NCBI GenBank assembly: GCA_902800595.1
Contig: CADCFA010000011.1
Coordinates: forward strand, 1 to 64,000
From: an uncultured Prevotellaceae bacterium
GTDB taxonomy: Bacteria > Bacteroidota > Bacteroidia > Bacteroidales > Bacteroidaceae
DNA length: 64,000 nucleotides
Direction: 5' to 3'
Shown here piece by piece: positions 7,411 through 15,497 of this stretch; the first letter of the stretch is position 1, and the number at the start of each line of letters is the position of its first letter. Both the position numbers and the translations under genes were made by a program. The notes beneath the pieces were generated by a model, which was not told where the DNA came from, ran no database searches, and saw only the letters and a program-made list of their open reading frames with translations.

Positions 7411-7863
7411 ATGAAACATAGCATACTCTTCGTGTGTCATGGAAATATCTGTCGCAGTCCGATGGCAGAGTTTGTAATGAAAGATCTTGTCAGCAAGGCA
7501 GGTCTCGACGACCAGTTCCATATCGAGTCGGCAGCCACTTCGACAGAGGAGATCGGCAATGAGGTCTATCCGCCAGCCAAACGGAAGTTGGCCGAACACG
7601 ACATCTCGTGCAAAGGGAAGACGGCCCGACAGATGACACGCAACGACTACCAGCGCTTCGACCTGCTGATAGGTATGGACTCATGGAATCTGCGCAACAT
7701 GAACCGCATCTGCGGCGGCGATCCGGATGGTAAAATCCATTTACTGATGGACTACACGAATCGTCCTGGTGATGTAGCTGACCCTTGGTACACTGGCGAC
7801 TTCGAAGCCACCTGGCGCGATGTCCTCGAAGGTTGCACTCAGCTGTTGAAAGAATTCAAATAA
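7411..7863 (+). CDS. Low-molecular-weight protein-tyrosine phosphatase
   Basis: A 150-residue cytoplasmic enzyme. The P-loop CHGNICRS starts at Cys9, the nucleophile, with Arg15. The general-acid motif DPWYTG is near residue 126. Length and layout fit the family. It begins 22 bp after the GH3 gene and is probably co-transcribed. A short hairpin follows at 7873-7889. Confidence 0.95.
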   Translation: MKHSILFVCHGNICRSPMAEFVMKDLVSKAGLDDQFHIESAATSTEEIGNEVYPPAKRKLAEHDISCKGKTARQMTRNDYQRFDLLIGMDSWNLRNMNRICGGDPDGKIHLLMDYTNRPGDVADPWYTGDFEATWRDVLEGCTQLLKEFK

Positions 7864-7872
7864 AAAGTGAAA

Positions 7873-7889
7873 CTACGTTAAAAACGTAG
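7873..7889 (+). terminator. Hairpin after the phosphatase gene
   Basis: CTACGTT and AACGTAG form a perfect 7-bp stem around AAA, 10 bp after the stop codon. The following bases (CCTTATTCTT) are only moderately T-rich, so termination may be weak. Confidence 0.55.
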
Positions 7890-7897
7890 CCTTATTC

Positions 7898-7928
7898 TTG
7901 TGCAGATAAGTTAATCATATTAACTTTG
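7898..7928 (+). promoter_or_regulatory. Promoter of the envelope operon
   Basis: TTG (7898-7900), 20 bases, TAACTTTG (7921-7928). Start near 7932, leader about 30 bases. All five genes to 15389 lie downstream on the same strand with gaps of 34 bp or less. Confidence 0.78.
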
Positions 7929-7961
7929 TGCCTCACAAAGATTATTCATACCCAACCATTT

Positions 7962-8720
7962 ATGAAGACTAAAAGTATTATCATTCTAAGCTCAGTGGCA
8001 GCCTTATGCACCATGGGTCTAATGGCCTCTCAGCATATAGACTGGGCAGTTAATTATAGCGATGCCAGCGGCGACATTGCCAAATCAGAGCGTTTCTCTC
8101 TCAGGCAATCTGTGGAGAAGCTCACCAACATGGAAGAACTCATCCAAAACGACTCTGCATATAAGGATGGTATCGTGACGGCCTACGTAGAGGTACTAAA
8201 CGATATGAATGAAGCCCGTAAGACAGTGACCAACGTGAATAACGCTCTGACACAGAACATCATCAATGCCTCACTGGCCTACACTACCCTACAAAGACAG
8301 AACAAGCTGGCCAACCATTTCATCGAAATCACCGACAAGTATCTGGAGACAGCCGAGGGTGATGACCGTCTGAAGTTCGTACGTGACCAGTGGGTAGATT
8401 ACCAGACGCAGAGTTGCAATCTGAGCCAGGAACTGAATATCAGTACCAGATTGACTAGTGTCATACCTCCCGAAAAGATGAACGCTATGGCTGATGAGAT
8501 CCTCAAGGATGTTTCTGCTATGCAGAAAGAAGGGAATGATTTAGTTATGGCAATAAACACTATGTATAATGCCTCAGAAGTGATGAGGGCCTACAATCAT
8601 TTCACCAATAATCTTTCGAATGTCATCAAGCAAAACCAAACTGCGATTTATCGTGTGCCTTGTCTCATGACTGAGATCATCAGCTCAACTGCTGAAGGCA
8701 ATAAACTTTCTTTCCTCTAA
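7962..8720 (+). CDS. Secreted helical protein of unknown function
   Basis: A 252-residue protein with an N-terminal signal sequence (MKTKSIIILSSVAALCTMG). The rest is predicted by eye to be long alpha-helices, with heptad-like leucine and isoleucine spacing, Asn/Glu-rich and with only two cysteines. I do not recognise the family. It is the first gene of a tight operon with a metalloprotease/barrel protein (17-bp gap) and PrsW. That suggests a periplasmic or surface role, perhaps as partner or substrate of the proteases; this is only context. The upstream in-frame extension is rejected because the promoter -7 element lies over it. Confidence 0.75.
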   Translation: MKTKSIIILSSVAALCTMGLMASQHIDWAVNYSDASGDIAKSERFSLRQSVEKLTNMEELIQNDSAYKDGIVTAYVEVLNDMNEARKTVTNVNNALTQNIINASLAYTTLQRQNKLANHFIEITDKYLETAEGDDRLKFVRDQWVDYQTQSCNLSQELNISTRLTSVIPPEKMNAMADEILKDVSAMQKEGNDLVMAINTMYNASEVMRAYNHFTNNLSNVIKQNQTAIYRVPCLMTEIISSTAEGNKLSFL

Positions 8721-8737
8721 ATAAAAATATTAGGTAT

Positions 8738-11725
8738 ATGCGTAAATGGATTTCTATTCTTCTGTTGTTGCTGATCCCCTGTATATCAAGGGGGCAGACC
8801 CAAACCTATTATCAGTATAAGACGGATGAAGCCACGCTGGTGTTCTTCGACAAGAATCTCTCGCGCTACATTCCTCACATGATACGTATGTATCAGAATG
8901 GCAAGGCGCTTCACAAGCAGATATGGACCACAGACTCCGTGTATCGGCCTGAAGCACCCCTGCTGTTGTTGACAGACTGGGAAGACGACGGTAACGGCGG
9001 TGCGACACCATTGCCGCGTTCTCTGATCCAGATCGGCATGGCGCCACTGAACATGTCGTACTATATTAATCCGTCGAGTGAACGATACCGTCAGCTGTTC
9101 AAGCACGAATACACGCACATTGTCATGACTGACAAGTACAACAAAAGGGACTTAAACTGGCGCCGCTTCTTCGGTACGAAGGTGGGCACCGACAATTCGC
9201 AGCCCATCTCAGCCCTGTGGAGCTATCTGAGCGTGCCACGCTGGTATGCGCCCCGTTGGTATCATGAGGGAATCGCCTGTTTCATGGAGACCTGGCTCGG
9301 CGGTGGTGTAGGACGTGCCTTAGGCGGCTATGACGAGATGTACTTCCGCAGCATCATCGACGGCGGTGACAAGCTCTTCTCGGTGGTAGGTCTGGAAACG
9401 GAAGGTTCGACGATGGACTTCCAGGTGGGTGCCAACGCCTATCTCTATGGTACCCGTTTCGTGAACTACCTCACCAAGACCTACGGCTACGAGAAGATGA
9501 TCCAGTTCTATAACAGAACGGCTGACAGTCGCACATTCTTCGGCAAACAGTTCAAGAAGGTCTATGGACAGTCACTCAGAAAAGTATGGAACGACTGGAA
9601 GGAGGACGAGAAGCAGCATCAGGAAGAGAACCTTGCTGCCATCCGCCAATATCCCATCACAGAGACCACACCGCTGACTAAAGAGCCGTTGGGCTCAGTG
9701 TCACCCTTTGTCTATGACCCAAATACAGGAAAGGCCTATGCCGCCATGAACGCCCCTGGTGGCTTCGCACACCTGACGGAGATCGACTTGCAGACTGGTG
9801 AGCAGAAGAAACTGAAAGATATCTACGGCATCCAGCTCTATAACCCAGCTTTTGTAGCCCTCGACTGCAAAGGACAGCGTCTCATCTATACATCGAACAA
9901 TGCGAAGATGCGTGGCTTGGAGATTTACGACATTCAACAGAATAAGGTTGTTAAGAAGAAAAAGTTCCAGCGCATCAACAATATCGTGTATGACAATACC
10001 CACGATTGCCTTTACGGCTTGTTCTCCAACGGCGGAACACAGTCGATTGTGCGTTTGGATCGCGACTTGGAGAACCCGGAAGTGATTTATGCCTTCCCGT
10101 TTGGCGTGAGTGTCTTTGACGTGGATATCAGCCACGACGGCAAATGGCTGTCGTTCACCAGCCAGGGAGACAACGGTGAGCACACACTTCTGCTGTTCAA
10201 TACAGAAGAGCTGGCTAAGGCTATCTTCAAGCCCGTGAAACTGATTACCTGGGAAGACAGCAACTTAGGACAGTTCCGCTTCTCGCTCGATGACAAGTAT
10301 CTGATCGGCAGCTCTTATTATACTGGTGTCTCCAACCTCTGGCAGATCAACCTGGAGACACGCGAGATGGAGATGCTTACCAATACCGATATCGGCCTCT
10401 TTGCACCATTGGAGATTACGCCTGGTCAGTTGTTGGCACTCCAGTTCAAGCGCGACGGACTGCAACCCGTCTTACTCTCCCGTGAGGTGGTGAAGGATGC
10501 CAATGCCGTGAAGCTCTACGGCCAGCTCGCCTATGAGAACAATAAGGAGGCGATGGAACAGGTAGGTCTGCTCAGGGACTCCCTGCCCAGGACGGAGTTC
10601 GGCGATGTCTATAACAACATCAGTTCCTACAATGTAATGAAGGAGATGAAGTTTGGAGGAGCCTATCCGATCCTTACCGGCTTCACCGATGCCGACTCAT
10701 GGAATCATATGACGCCAGTGCTGGGTTACCGCTTTATCATCAACGACCCCGTGGGACTGAGCTCCATGAAATTGACTGTCGGTACTTCACCTTGGAGTAA
10801 TAACAAGTGGAAAAACAAATTCCACATAGATTTCGACTGGAAATACTATTTCTGGACCCTCAAGGCCGCCTGGAACCACACCGACTTCTACGACCTGTTC
10901 GGTCCGTTGAGAAAAAGCCGTAAAGGCTATGTGGTGTCGTTAGCCTACGATTATACCTATTCATTAATCACGCCGTATTCCAGATCATGGGGGTTCTCTG
11001 TGGCTACCTACGGCGACATGGATGCGCTGCCGTTATTTCAGGAGATTGAGGTGAAGGATGTTACGTCAATGCAGACAGCCTCGATTTATGGAAAATGGTC
11101 AAAGACCCGCACCTCGTTAGGTGGTGTGATGAAGGAACAAGGCTACGAACTTGGTGCCGAGGGTTACGGCTATCTGGCTGGTGGGCGGTTCTATCCTTCC
11201 ATAGAGGCCATGGGTGACTTCGGCACATTGGTACCTTTCGACAGAAACACCTCTTTCTGGCTCCGCACTGCTGCCGGACACAGCTTCGGTGATGAAGAGA
11301 GCGTCTTTGGCAACACCTACTTCGGTGGTTTCCGAAACAACCGTGTTGACAATCGCAATACCTTCCAATACCGCACGTCAATGGCGATGCCTGGTGCCGA
11401 CATTGATGCCATCAAGGCGCACTCCTATGCCAAAGCAACGGCAGAGCTCAACCTTCGTCCCCTACGCCTCAACGACTTCGGTGCCCTGTTCTGCTATCCT
11501 ACATGGATACAGTGCTCACTGTTCGGAACAGGACTGTCTGCATGGAACCCCGGTGAATCGCATAAGATGTATTACAGCACAGGTATTCAGCTAACCACCG
11601 AACTGGTGTTTATGAACTATCTTAAAACCACCCTGTCGCTGGGTTATGGTCACCTGTTTGCACCAGAAGGATTCCCCAGCGGAAGACATGGTAATGAATT
11701 TATGATTTCTTTAAAGCTACTATAA
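8738..11725 (+). CDS. Outer-membrane metalloprotease/beta-propeller/beta-barrel fusion
   Basis: A 995-residue protein with a signal peptide cut after about residue 19. Residues 30-290 form a gluzincin-like peptidase: HEYTH at 123-127 and WYHEGIA at 174-180, with Glu177 as the probable third zinc ligand about 50 residues on. Residues about 310-600 read as a TolB/WD40-like propeller with repeated strand-turn units. Residues about 640-995 are rich in alternating aromatic strands and end in a short hydrophobic strand (FMISLKLL), as in outer-membrane barrels. So the enzyme is likely anchored in the outer membrane. Substrate and exposed side are unknown. Its stop overlaps the next start (TAATG), so it is translationally coupled to PrsW. 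Confidence 0.78.
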   Translation: MRKWISILLLLLIPCISRGQTQTYYQYKTDEATLVFFDKNLSRYIPHMIRMYQNGKALHKQIWTTDSVYRPEAPLLLLTDWEDDGNGGATPLPRSLIQIGMAPLNMSYYINPSSERYRQLFKHEYTHIVMTDKYNKRDLNWRRFFGTKVGTDNSQPISALWSYLSVPRWYAPRWYHEGIACFMETWLGGGVGRALGGYDEMYFRSIIDGGDKLFSVVGLETEGSTMDFQVGANAYLYGTRFVNYLTKTYGYEKMIQFYNRTADSRTFFGKQFKKVYGQSLRKVWNDWKEDEKQHQEENLAAIRQYPITETTPLTKEPLGSVSPFVYDPNTGKAYAAMNAPGGFAHLTEIDLQTGEQKKLKDIYGIQLYNPAFVALDCKGQRLIYTSNNAKMRGLEIYDIQQNKVVKKKKFQRINNIVYDNTHDCLYGLFSNGGTQSIVRLDRDLENPEVIYAFPFGVSVFDVDISHDGKWLSFTSQGDNGEHTLLLFNTEELAKAIFKPVKLITWEDSNLGQFRFSLDDKYLIGSSYYTGVSNLWQINLETREMEMLTNTDIGLFAPLEITPGQLLALQFKRDGLQPVLLSREVVKDANAVKLYGQLAYENNKEAMEQVGLLRDSLPRTEFGDVYNNISSYNVMKEMKFGGAYPILTGFTDADSWNHMTPVLGYRFIINDPVGLSSMKLTVGTSPWSNNKWKNKFHIDFDWKYYFWTLKAAWNHTDFYDLFGPLRKSRKGYVVSLAYDYTYSLITPYSRSWGFSVATYGDMDALPLFQEIEVKDVTSMQTASIYGKWSKTRTSLGGVMKEQGYELGAEGYGYLAGGRFYPSIEAMGDFGTLVPFDRNTSFWLRTAAGHSFGDEESVFGNTYFGGFRNNRVDNRNTFQYRTSMAMPGADIDAIKAHSYAKATAELNLRPLRLNDFGALFCYPTWIQCSLFGTGLSAWNPGESHKMYYSTGIQLTTELVFMNYLKTTLSLGYGHLFAPEGFPSGRHGNEFMISLKLL

Positions 11726-12768
11726 TGTCATTTGTCGCAGCACTTCTACCAGTAGTCATCTATATCTTTATCGTCTATCAGATCGACAACTTCTCGCTTA
11801 TGAGTGTAAAACGCCTTATCCTGCTAATTCTAAGTGGCATGCTGACAGCATTGGTCTGCTTCGGTCTGTTCCAGTTGACAGGACCGATTCTTTCCGAGAG
11901 TCAATCGGATTCTGTCAACCCCATCATAGAAGAGATGGTCAAAGCCATACCACTTTTGTTTTTAGCCGCCCGCAAGAAGATGGTGTTTTTCATCGATAGC
12001 GTTATCAGCGGTGCAGCCGTAGGTGGTGGATTCTCCATTCTCGAGAACCTGTTCTACCTGTTACTTGGTGATGAGTTGGGCATGGGTACCGTACTCTTTC
12101 GCGGGTTGGAAGTGGCACTCGTCCACATGGGTTGTAGTGCGATTGTAGCCGCAGGTCTCATGCTGGCAGTCCGTATGGTAGAACGTTCCCGTTCCCGATT
12201 AGGCCTCAAAAAGAGTGATGTCGCAATGTCGGTATTTCTTTTGTTTGAAGCACCTGTGCTGCACGTGTTTCACAACACCTTTCATTTCACGCCACTGGTG
12301 CAGTTCATTTTCGTTCTCGGCACCCTGGGTGGTCTCTTGATGTGGACTTACTACTACGATGTTGACATGATTCATCGTTGGATTGACAAAGGTCTCGACA
12401 AGCAGTTCGCCTTGCTGGACTCCGTCAAGAGCGGTCAGCTGGACAATACCACAACAGGCAGGTTCTTGTTATCTGTCAAAGAGAAATTTCCGCCAGAGGA
12501 CTTTTTCGACATCATCTGTTATGTGCAACTGCATGTGGAGCTGTCGGTGGCTGCCAAGAGCCGAGTGATGGTTCGGGAATCTGGTCTGGTGAAAGATCTT
12601 CCTTTGTCGGATGAGAATAAGGCATTAATTCTCTCTCAATACGAGGAATACAAACTTCTCGAGCAAAGATTAGGTAAGGTAGCCAGAATGACCATCGCTC
12701 CTATCGTAAAATATTATCCTGCTGATTATAAAGCCCTTGAGGACCTGCGGGCAGAATGTAAATCATAG
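11725..12768 (+). CDS. prsW: PrsW-family intramembrane metalloprotease
   Basis: A 347-residue membrane protein with about seven hydrophobic segments in the first 220 residues and a soluble C-terminal tail. PrsW hallmarks are present: Glu69-Glu70 followed by Lys73 (EEMVK), FSILEN at 103-108, His134 in LVHMG, and HVFHN at 180-184. PrsW proteases cut membrane-bound substrates, for example anti-sigma factors in Bacillus. No anti-sigma factor is encoded nearby; the coupled upstream gene is an outer-membrane metalloprotease-like protein. A two-step envelope proteolysis pathway is an inference from this context. Confidence 0.88.
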   Translation: MSFVAALLPVVIYIFIVYQIDNFSLMSVKRLILLILSGMLTALVCFGLFQLTGPILSESQSDSVNPIIEEMVKAIPLLFLAARKKMVFFIDSVISGAAVGGGFSILENLFYLLLGDELGMGTVLFRGLEVALVHMGCSAIVAAGLMLAVRMVERSRSRLGLKKSDVAMSVFLLFEAPVLHVFHNTFHFTPLVQFIFVLGTLGGLLMWTYYYDVDMIHRWIDKGLDKQFALLDSVKSGQLDNTTTGRFLLSVKEKFPPEDFFDIICYVQLHVELSVAAKSRVMVRESGLVKDLPLSDENKALILSQYEEYKLLEQRLGKVARMTIAPIVKYYPADYKALEDLRAECKS

Positions 12769-12772
12769 TTAG

Positions 12773-14185
12773 ATGACCATACTGATTACCATTCTGGTTT
12801 ACTTCGCCATACTCTTTGCTATCAGCCATCTCACAAGCAAGAAGGCTGATAACAGCACGTTCTATCGGGCTAACCGACGGGCGCCCTGGTATATGGTGGC
12901 TTTTGGCATGATCGGAGCCTCTATCTCAGGTGTTACCTTTGTCTCTGTGCCTGGAATGGTACTTACTTCCCAAATGACCTATCTGCAAATGTGTCTTGGT
13001 TTCATCGTGGGTTACTTTATCATTGCCTTCGTACTGCTGCCGCTCTATTATCGTCTGAACCTCACCACTATCTACACCTATTTAGGTCAACGGTTAGGGG
13101 AGCGTTCTTATCTGACAGGCGCCAGCTTCTTCCTGTTGTCGAAGATGACAGGAGCTGCAGTCAGGTTCTATGTGGTCTGCATCATCCTGCAACAGTTTGT
13201 GTTCACCCCTGCCGGCATCCCCTTTGCAGTGAATGTGGTAGTGATGGTGATGCTCATCTGGCTCTATACCCGTCGTGGCGGTATTGGCACACTGGTGTTT
13301 ACCGACTCGTTTCAGACACTCTGTCTGTTTACTGCCCTCGTACTGATCATATTAGAGGCTATGAGTCAGTTGCATCTGTCTGTGGGAGAAGCCATAAGCG
13401 TTATCAGCAATAGTCCGATGAGCAACGTGTTCGTCTTCGATGACTGGATATCGCCACACAACTTCTGGAAACAGTTCCTGAGTGGTGTGTTTGTAGCTAT
13501 CGTGATGACAGGACTTGATCAGGATATGATGCAGAAGAACCTCACATGCAAGACTTTACGTGATGCCCAGAAAGATATGTGTACTTATGGTATGGCCTTT
13601 GTGCCTGCCAACCTGTTGTTTCTCACACTTGGCGTCTTACTCACGATGGTTCTTGGTACAGGTATGAAGGGTGATGAACTATTACCTACCTTCATCCAGA
13701 GCACCACTTCTAATGCATCACTATTCACGCTGCATTTATTCATCCTCGGCATTTTGGCTGCCTCGTTCTCAAGTGCAGACTCCGCCCTCACCTCACTGAC
13801 AACCTGCTATTGTGTAGATATACGACGAAAAGCTGGTGACGAGAAGCTCCGGAAGCGTACGCACATCATCATGTGTCTGTTCTTCGTTCTCTTCATTCTC
13901 TTATTCCGCCAGCTCAACTCCACCTCGCTGATTGATGCTATCTATATCCTGGCAAGCTACACCTATGGTCCCTTGCTCGGTCTGTTTGTGTTCGGACTCT
14001 TCACAACGAAACACCCCAAAGACCGTCTGGTGCCATATATCTGTATCGTCTCTCCCCTGCTCTGCTACGCACTCGACAGTATGACAGGTCACCTCTTCGG
14101 CTATCATTTCGGCTATGAGCTGCTGATGCTTAATGGGACACTTACCTTCGCAGGCCTTTGGCTGACAGCGACCAGAACAATATAA
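12773..14185 (+). CDS. Sodium:solute symporter (SSS family)
   Basis: A 470-residue inner-membrane protein with about 13 hydrophobic helices. The segments RRAPWYMVAFGMIGASISGVT and later SFSSADSALTSLTT are typical of SSS transporters; the latter is the TM8 Na-site region. The substrate cannot be read from the sequence. It starts 4 bp after prsW and is followed 34 bp later by a PIG-L deacetylase, so an amino sugar or related ligand is one possibility. Confidence 0.88.
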   Translation: MTILITILVYFAILFAISHLTSKKADNSTFYRANRRAPWYMVAFGMIGASISGVTFVSVPGMVLTSQMTYLQMCLGFIVGYFIIAFVLLPLYYRLNLTTIYTYLGQRLGERSYLTGASFFLLSKMTGAAVRFYVVCIILQQFVFTPAGIPFAVNVVVMVMLIWLYTRRGGIGTLVFTDSFQTLCLFTALVLIILEAMSQLHLSVGEAISVISNSPMSNVFVFDDWISPHNFWKQFLSGVFVAIVMTGLDQDMMQKNLTCKTLRDAQKDMCTYGMAFVPANLLFLTLGVLLTMVLGTGMKGDELLPTFIQSTTSNASLFTLHLFILGILAASFSSADSALTSLTTCYCVDIRRKAGDEKLRKRTHIIMCLFFVLFILLFRQLNSTSLIDAIYILASYTYGPLLGLFVFGLFTTKHPKDRLVPYICIVSPLLCYALDSMTGHLFGYHFGYELLMLNGTLTFAGLWLTATRTI

Positions 14186-14219
14186 CAAAGATTATCTATA
14201 ATTCAAAAAACATAGCACT

Positions 14220-15389
14220 ATGAACTTGAATCTTACTGTCAATATCAAAATGCCAGAACATCGCCTGCGCCAGGAGGTAGTAAACCTGTGCCGCGCTACA
14301 GGCAAACCTATTCTGAAACTGTCTACCAAAGATTATCTGGAACACGATATGGGACACTGGGTAGAAGAATTCGGCTCGGCAGGACTCGTGAACATCGAAG
14401 TGTTCAATGAACTGCAGCATACGATTACGGGGTGGCCAGGCGGCAAACCCGGTGCCGATGATACTTATCGCCCTGAACGTGCGTTGCCTTACCCCAAACG
14501 TATCGTTGTGTTTTCACCACATCCTGATGATGATGTCATCTCGATGGGTGGCACCATCAGGCGTTTGATGCAACAAGGACACGACGTACATATCGTTTAC
14601 GAGACCAGCGGCAACATTGCCGTTGGCGACGAAGAGGTGTCACGCTTCATGCATTTCATCAATGGGTTCAACAAGATCTTCGCTAATGGCTCCGATGAAG
14701 TGATCAAGCACAGCTATCAGAGTGTGAAAGCTTTCCTGAAGAATAAGCAAGAAGGTGGTCTCGACAATGAGACGGTGCTGCGCCTGAAAGGACTGATCCG
14801 ACGTGGTGAGGCGCGCCTCGCCTGTGCCTATAATGGGATTGACAGCGATCATATCCACTTCCTCGATTTACCCTTCTATGAGTCAGGAAAAATTGAGAAG
14901 CTACCGATGACTGAACGTGATGTTATGCCCATTCAGCAACTGCTCGCCGAGATCCAGCCTCATCAGATCTATGTGGCTGCAGATCTTGCAGACCCTCATG
15001 GCACTCATAAGAAATGTACCGATGCCGTATTGGCAGCCATCGACGAAGAGAAACAAAAGATGGAATCACGCCGTCCAGATATACAGGAAGAGGGCAACGA
15101 CTGGCTGAAAGACTGTCGTGTATGGATGTACCGGGGTGCCTGGGCAGAATGGGATGTAGCCGATATTGAGATGTGTGTGCCGATGAGTCCTGAGGAACTG
15201 CGTGAGAAGCGTAATGCCATTCTGCGCCATCAGAGCCAGATGGAGAGTGCCCCCTTCCTTGGCAACGACGAACGGCTGTTCTGGCAGCGTGCCGAAGATC
15301 GCAATCGTGCAACAGCTAAGATGTACGACGATCTGGGGATGGCCTGTTACGAAGCGATGGAGGCATTTGTGGAATATAAGTTCCAGTGA
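14220..15389 (+). CDS. PIG-L family deacetylase (C-terminal half of the NagB/PIG-L fusion type)
   Basis: A 389-residue protein of the LmbE/PIG-L superfamily of zinc-dependent N-acetylglucosamine deacetylases. The metal motif SPHPDDD is at 99-105 and a second site PHGTH is in the last third. Residues 20-90 (for example GKPILKL and LQHTITGWPGGKP) match the linker between NagB and PIG-L domains in the ~660-residue Bacteroidales fusion annotated as glucosamine-6-phosphate deaminase. Here the NagB deaminase domain is absent and the protein starts just before the linker. It may act as a stand-alone deacetylase. It is the last gene of the operon. Confidence 0.82.
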   Translation: MNLNLTVNIKMPEHRLRQEVVNLCRATGKPILKLSTKDYLEHDMGHWVEEFGSAGLVNIEVFNELQHTITGWPGGKPGADDTYRPERALPYPKRIVVFSPHPDDDVISMGGTIRRLMQQGHDVHIVYETSGNIAVGDEEVSRFMHFINGFNKIFANGSDEVIKHSYQSVKAFLKNKQEGGLDNETVLRLKGLIRRGEARLACAYNGIDSDHIHFLDLPFYESGKIEKLPMTERDVMPIQQLLAEIQPHQIYVAADLADPHGTHKKCTDAVLAAIDEEKQKMESRRPDIQEEGNDWLKDCRVWMYRGAWAEWDVADIEMCVPMSPEELREKRNAILRHQSQMESAPFLGNDERLFWQRAEDRNRATAKMYDDLGMACYEAMEAFVEYKFQ

Positions 15390-15430
15390 TTTAGGACTTT
15401 AGCTTTGCTCGAAAGTAGGCTGCCCCTCGG

Positions 15431-15477
15431 AAATATCCAAATAAATTTGGTATTTCGCTCGATTTACACTACCTTTG
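15431..15477 (+). promoter_or_regulatory. argS promoter with palindrome shared with pyrE
   Basis: TTTG (15446-15449), 20 bases, TACCTTTG (15470-15477). The -33 element lies inside the palindrome CCAAATAAATTTGG. The surrounding block (CGGAAATAnCC through TATTTCGCTC) is almost identical to the pyrE promoter at 33138-33169. Either a common operator or a conserved extended promoter. Confidence 0.75.
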
Positions 15478-15497
15478 CACCCAAAATTTGAGAAAAG

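Noticed and set aside
14640..14858. Possible remnant of the missing NagB domain near the PIG-L gene
   Set aside because: Frames around and upstream of 14220 show no NagB motifs; upstream is the intact symporter gene.
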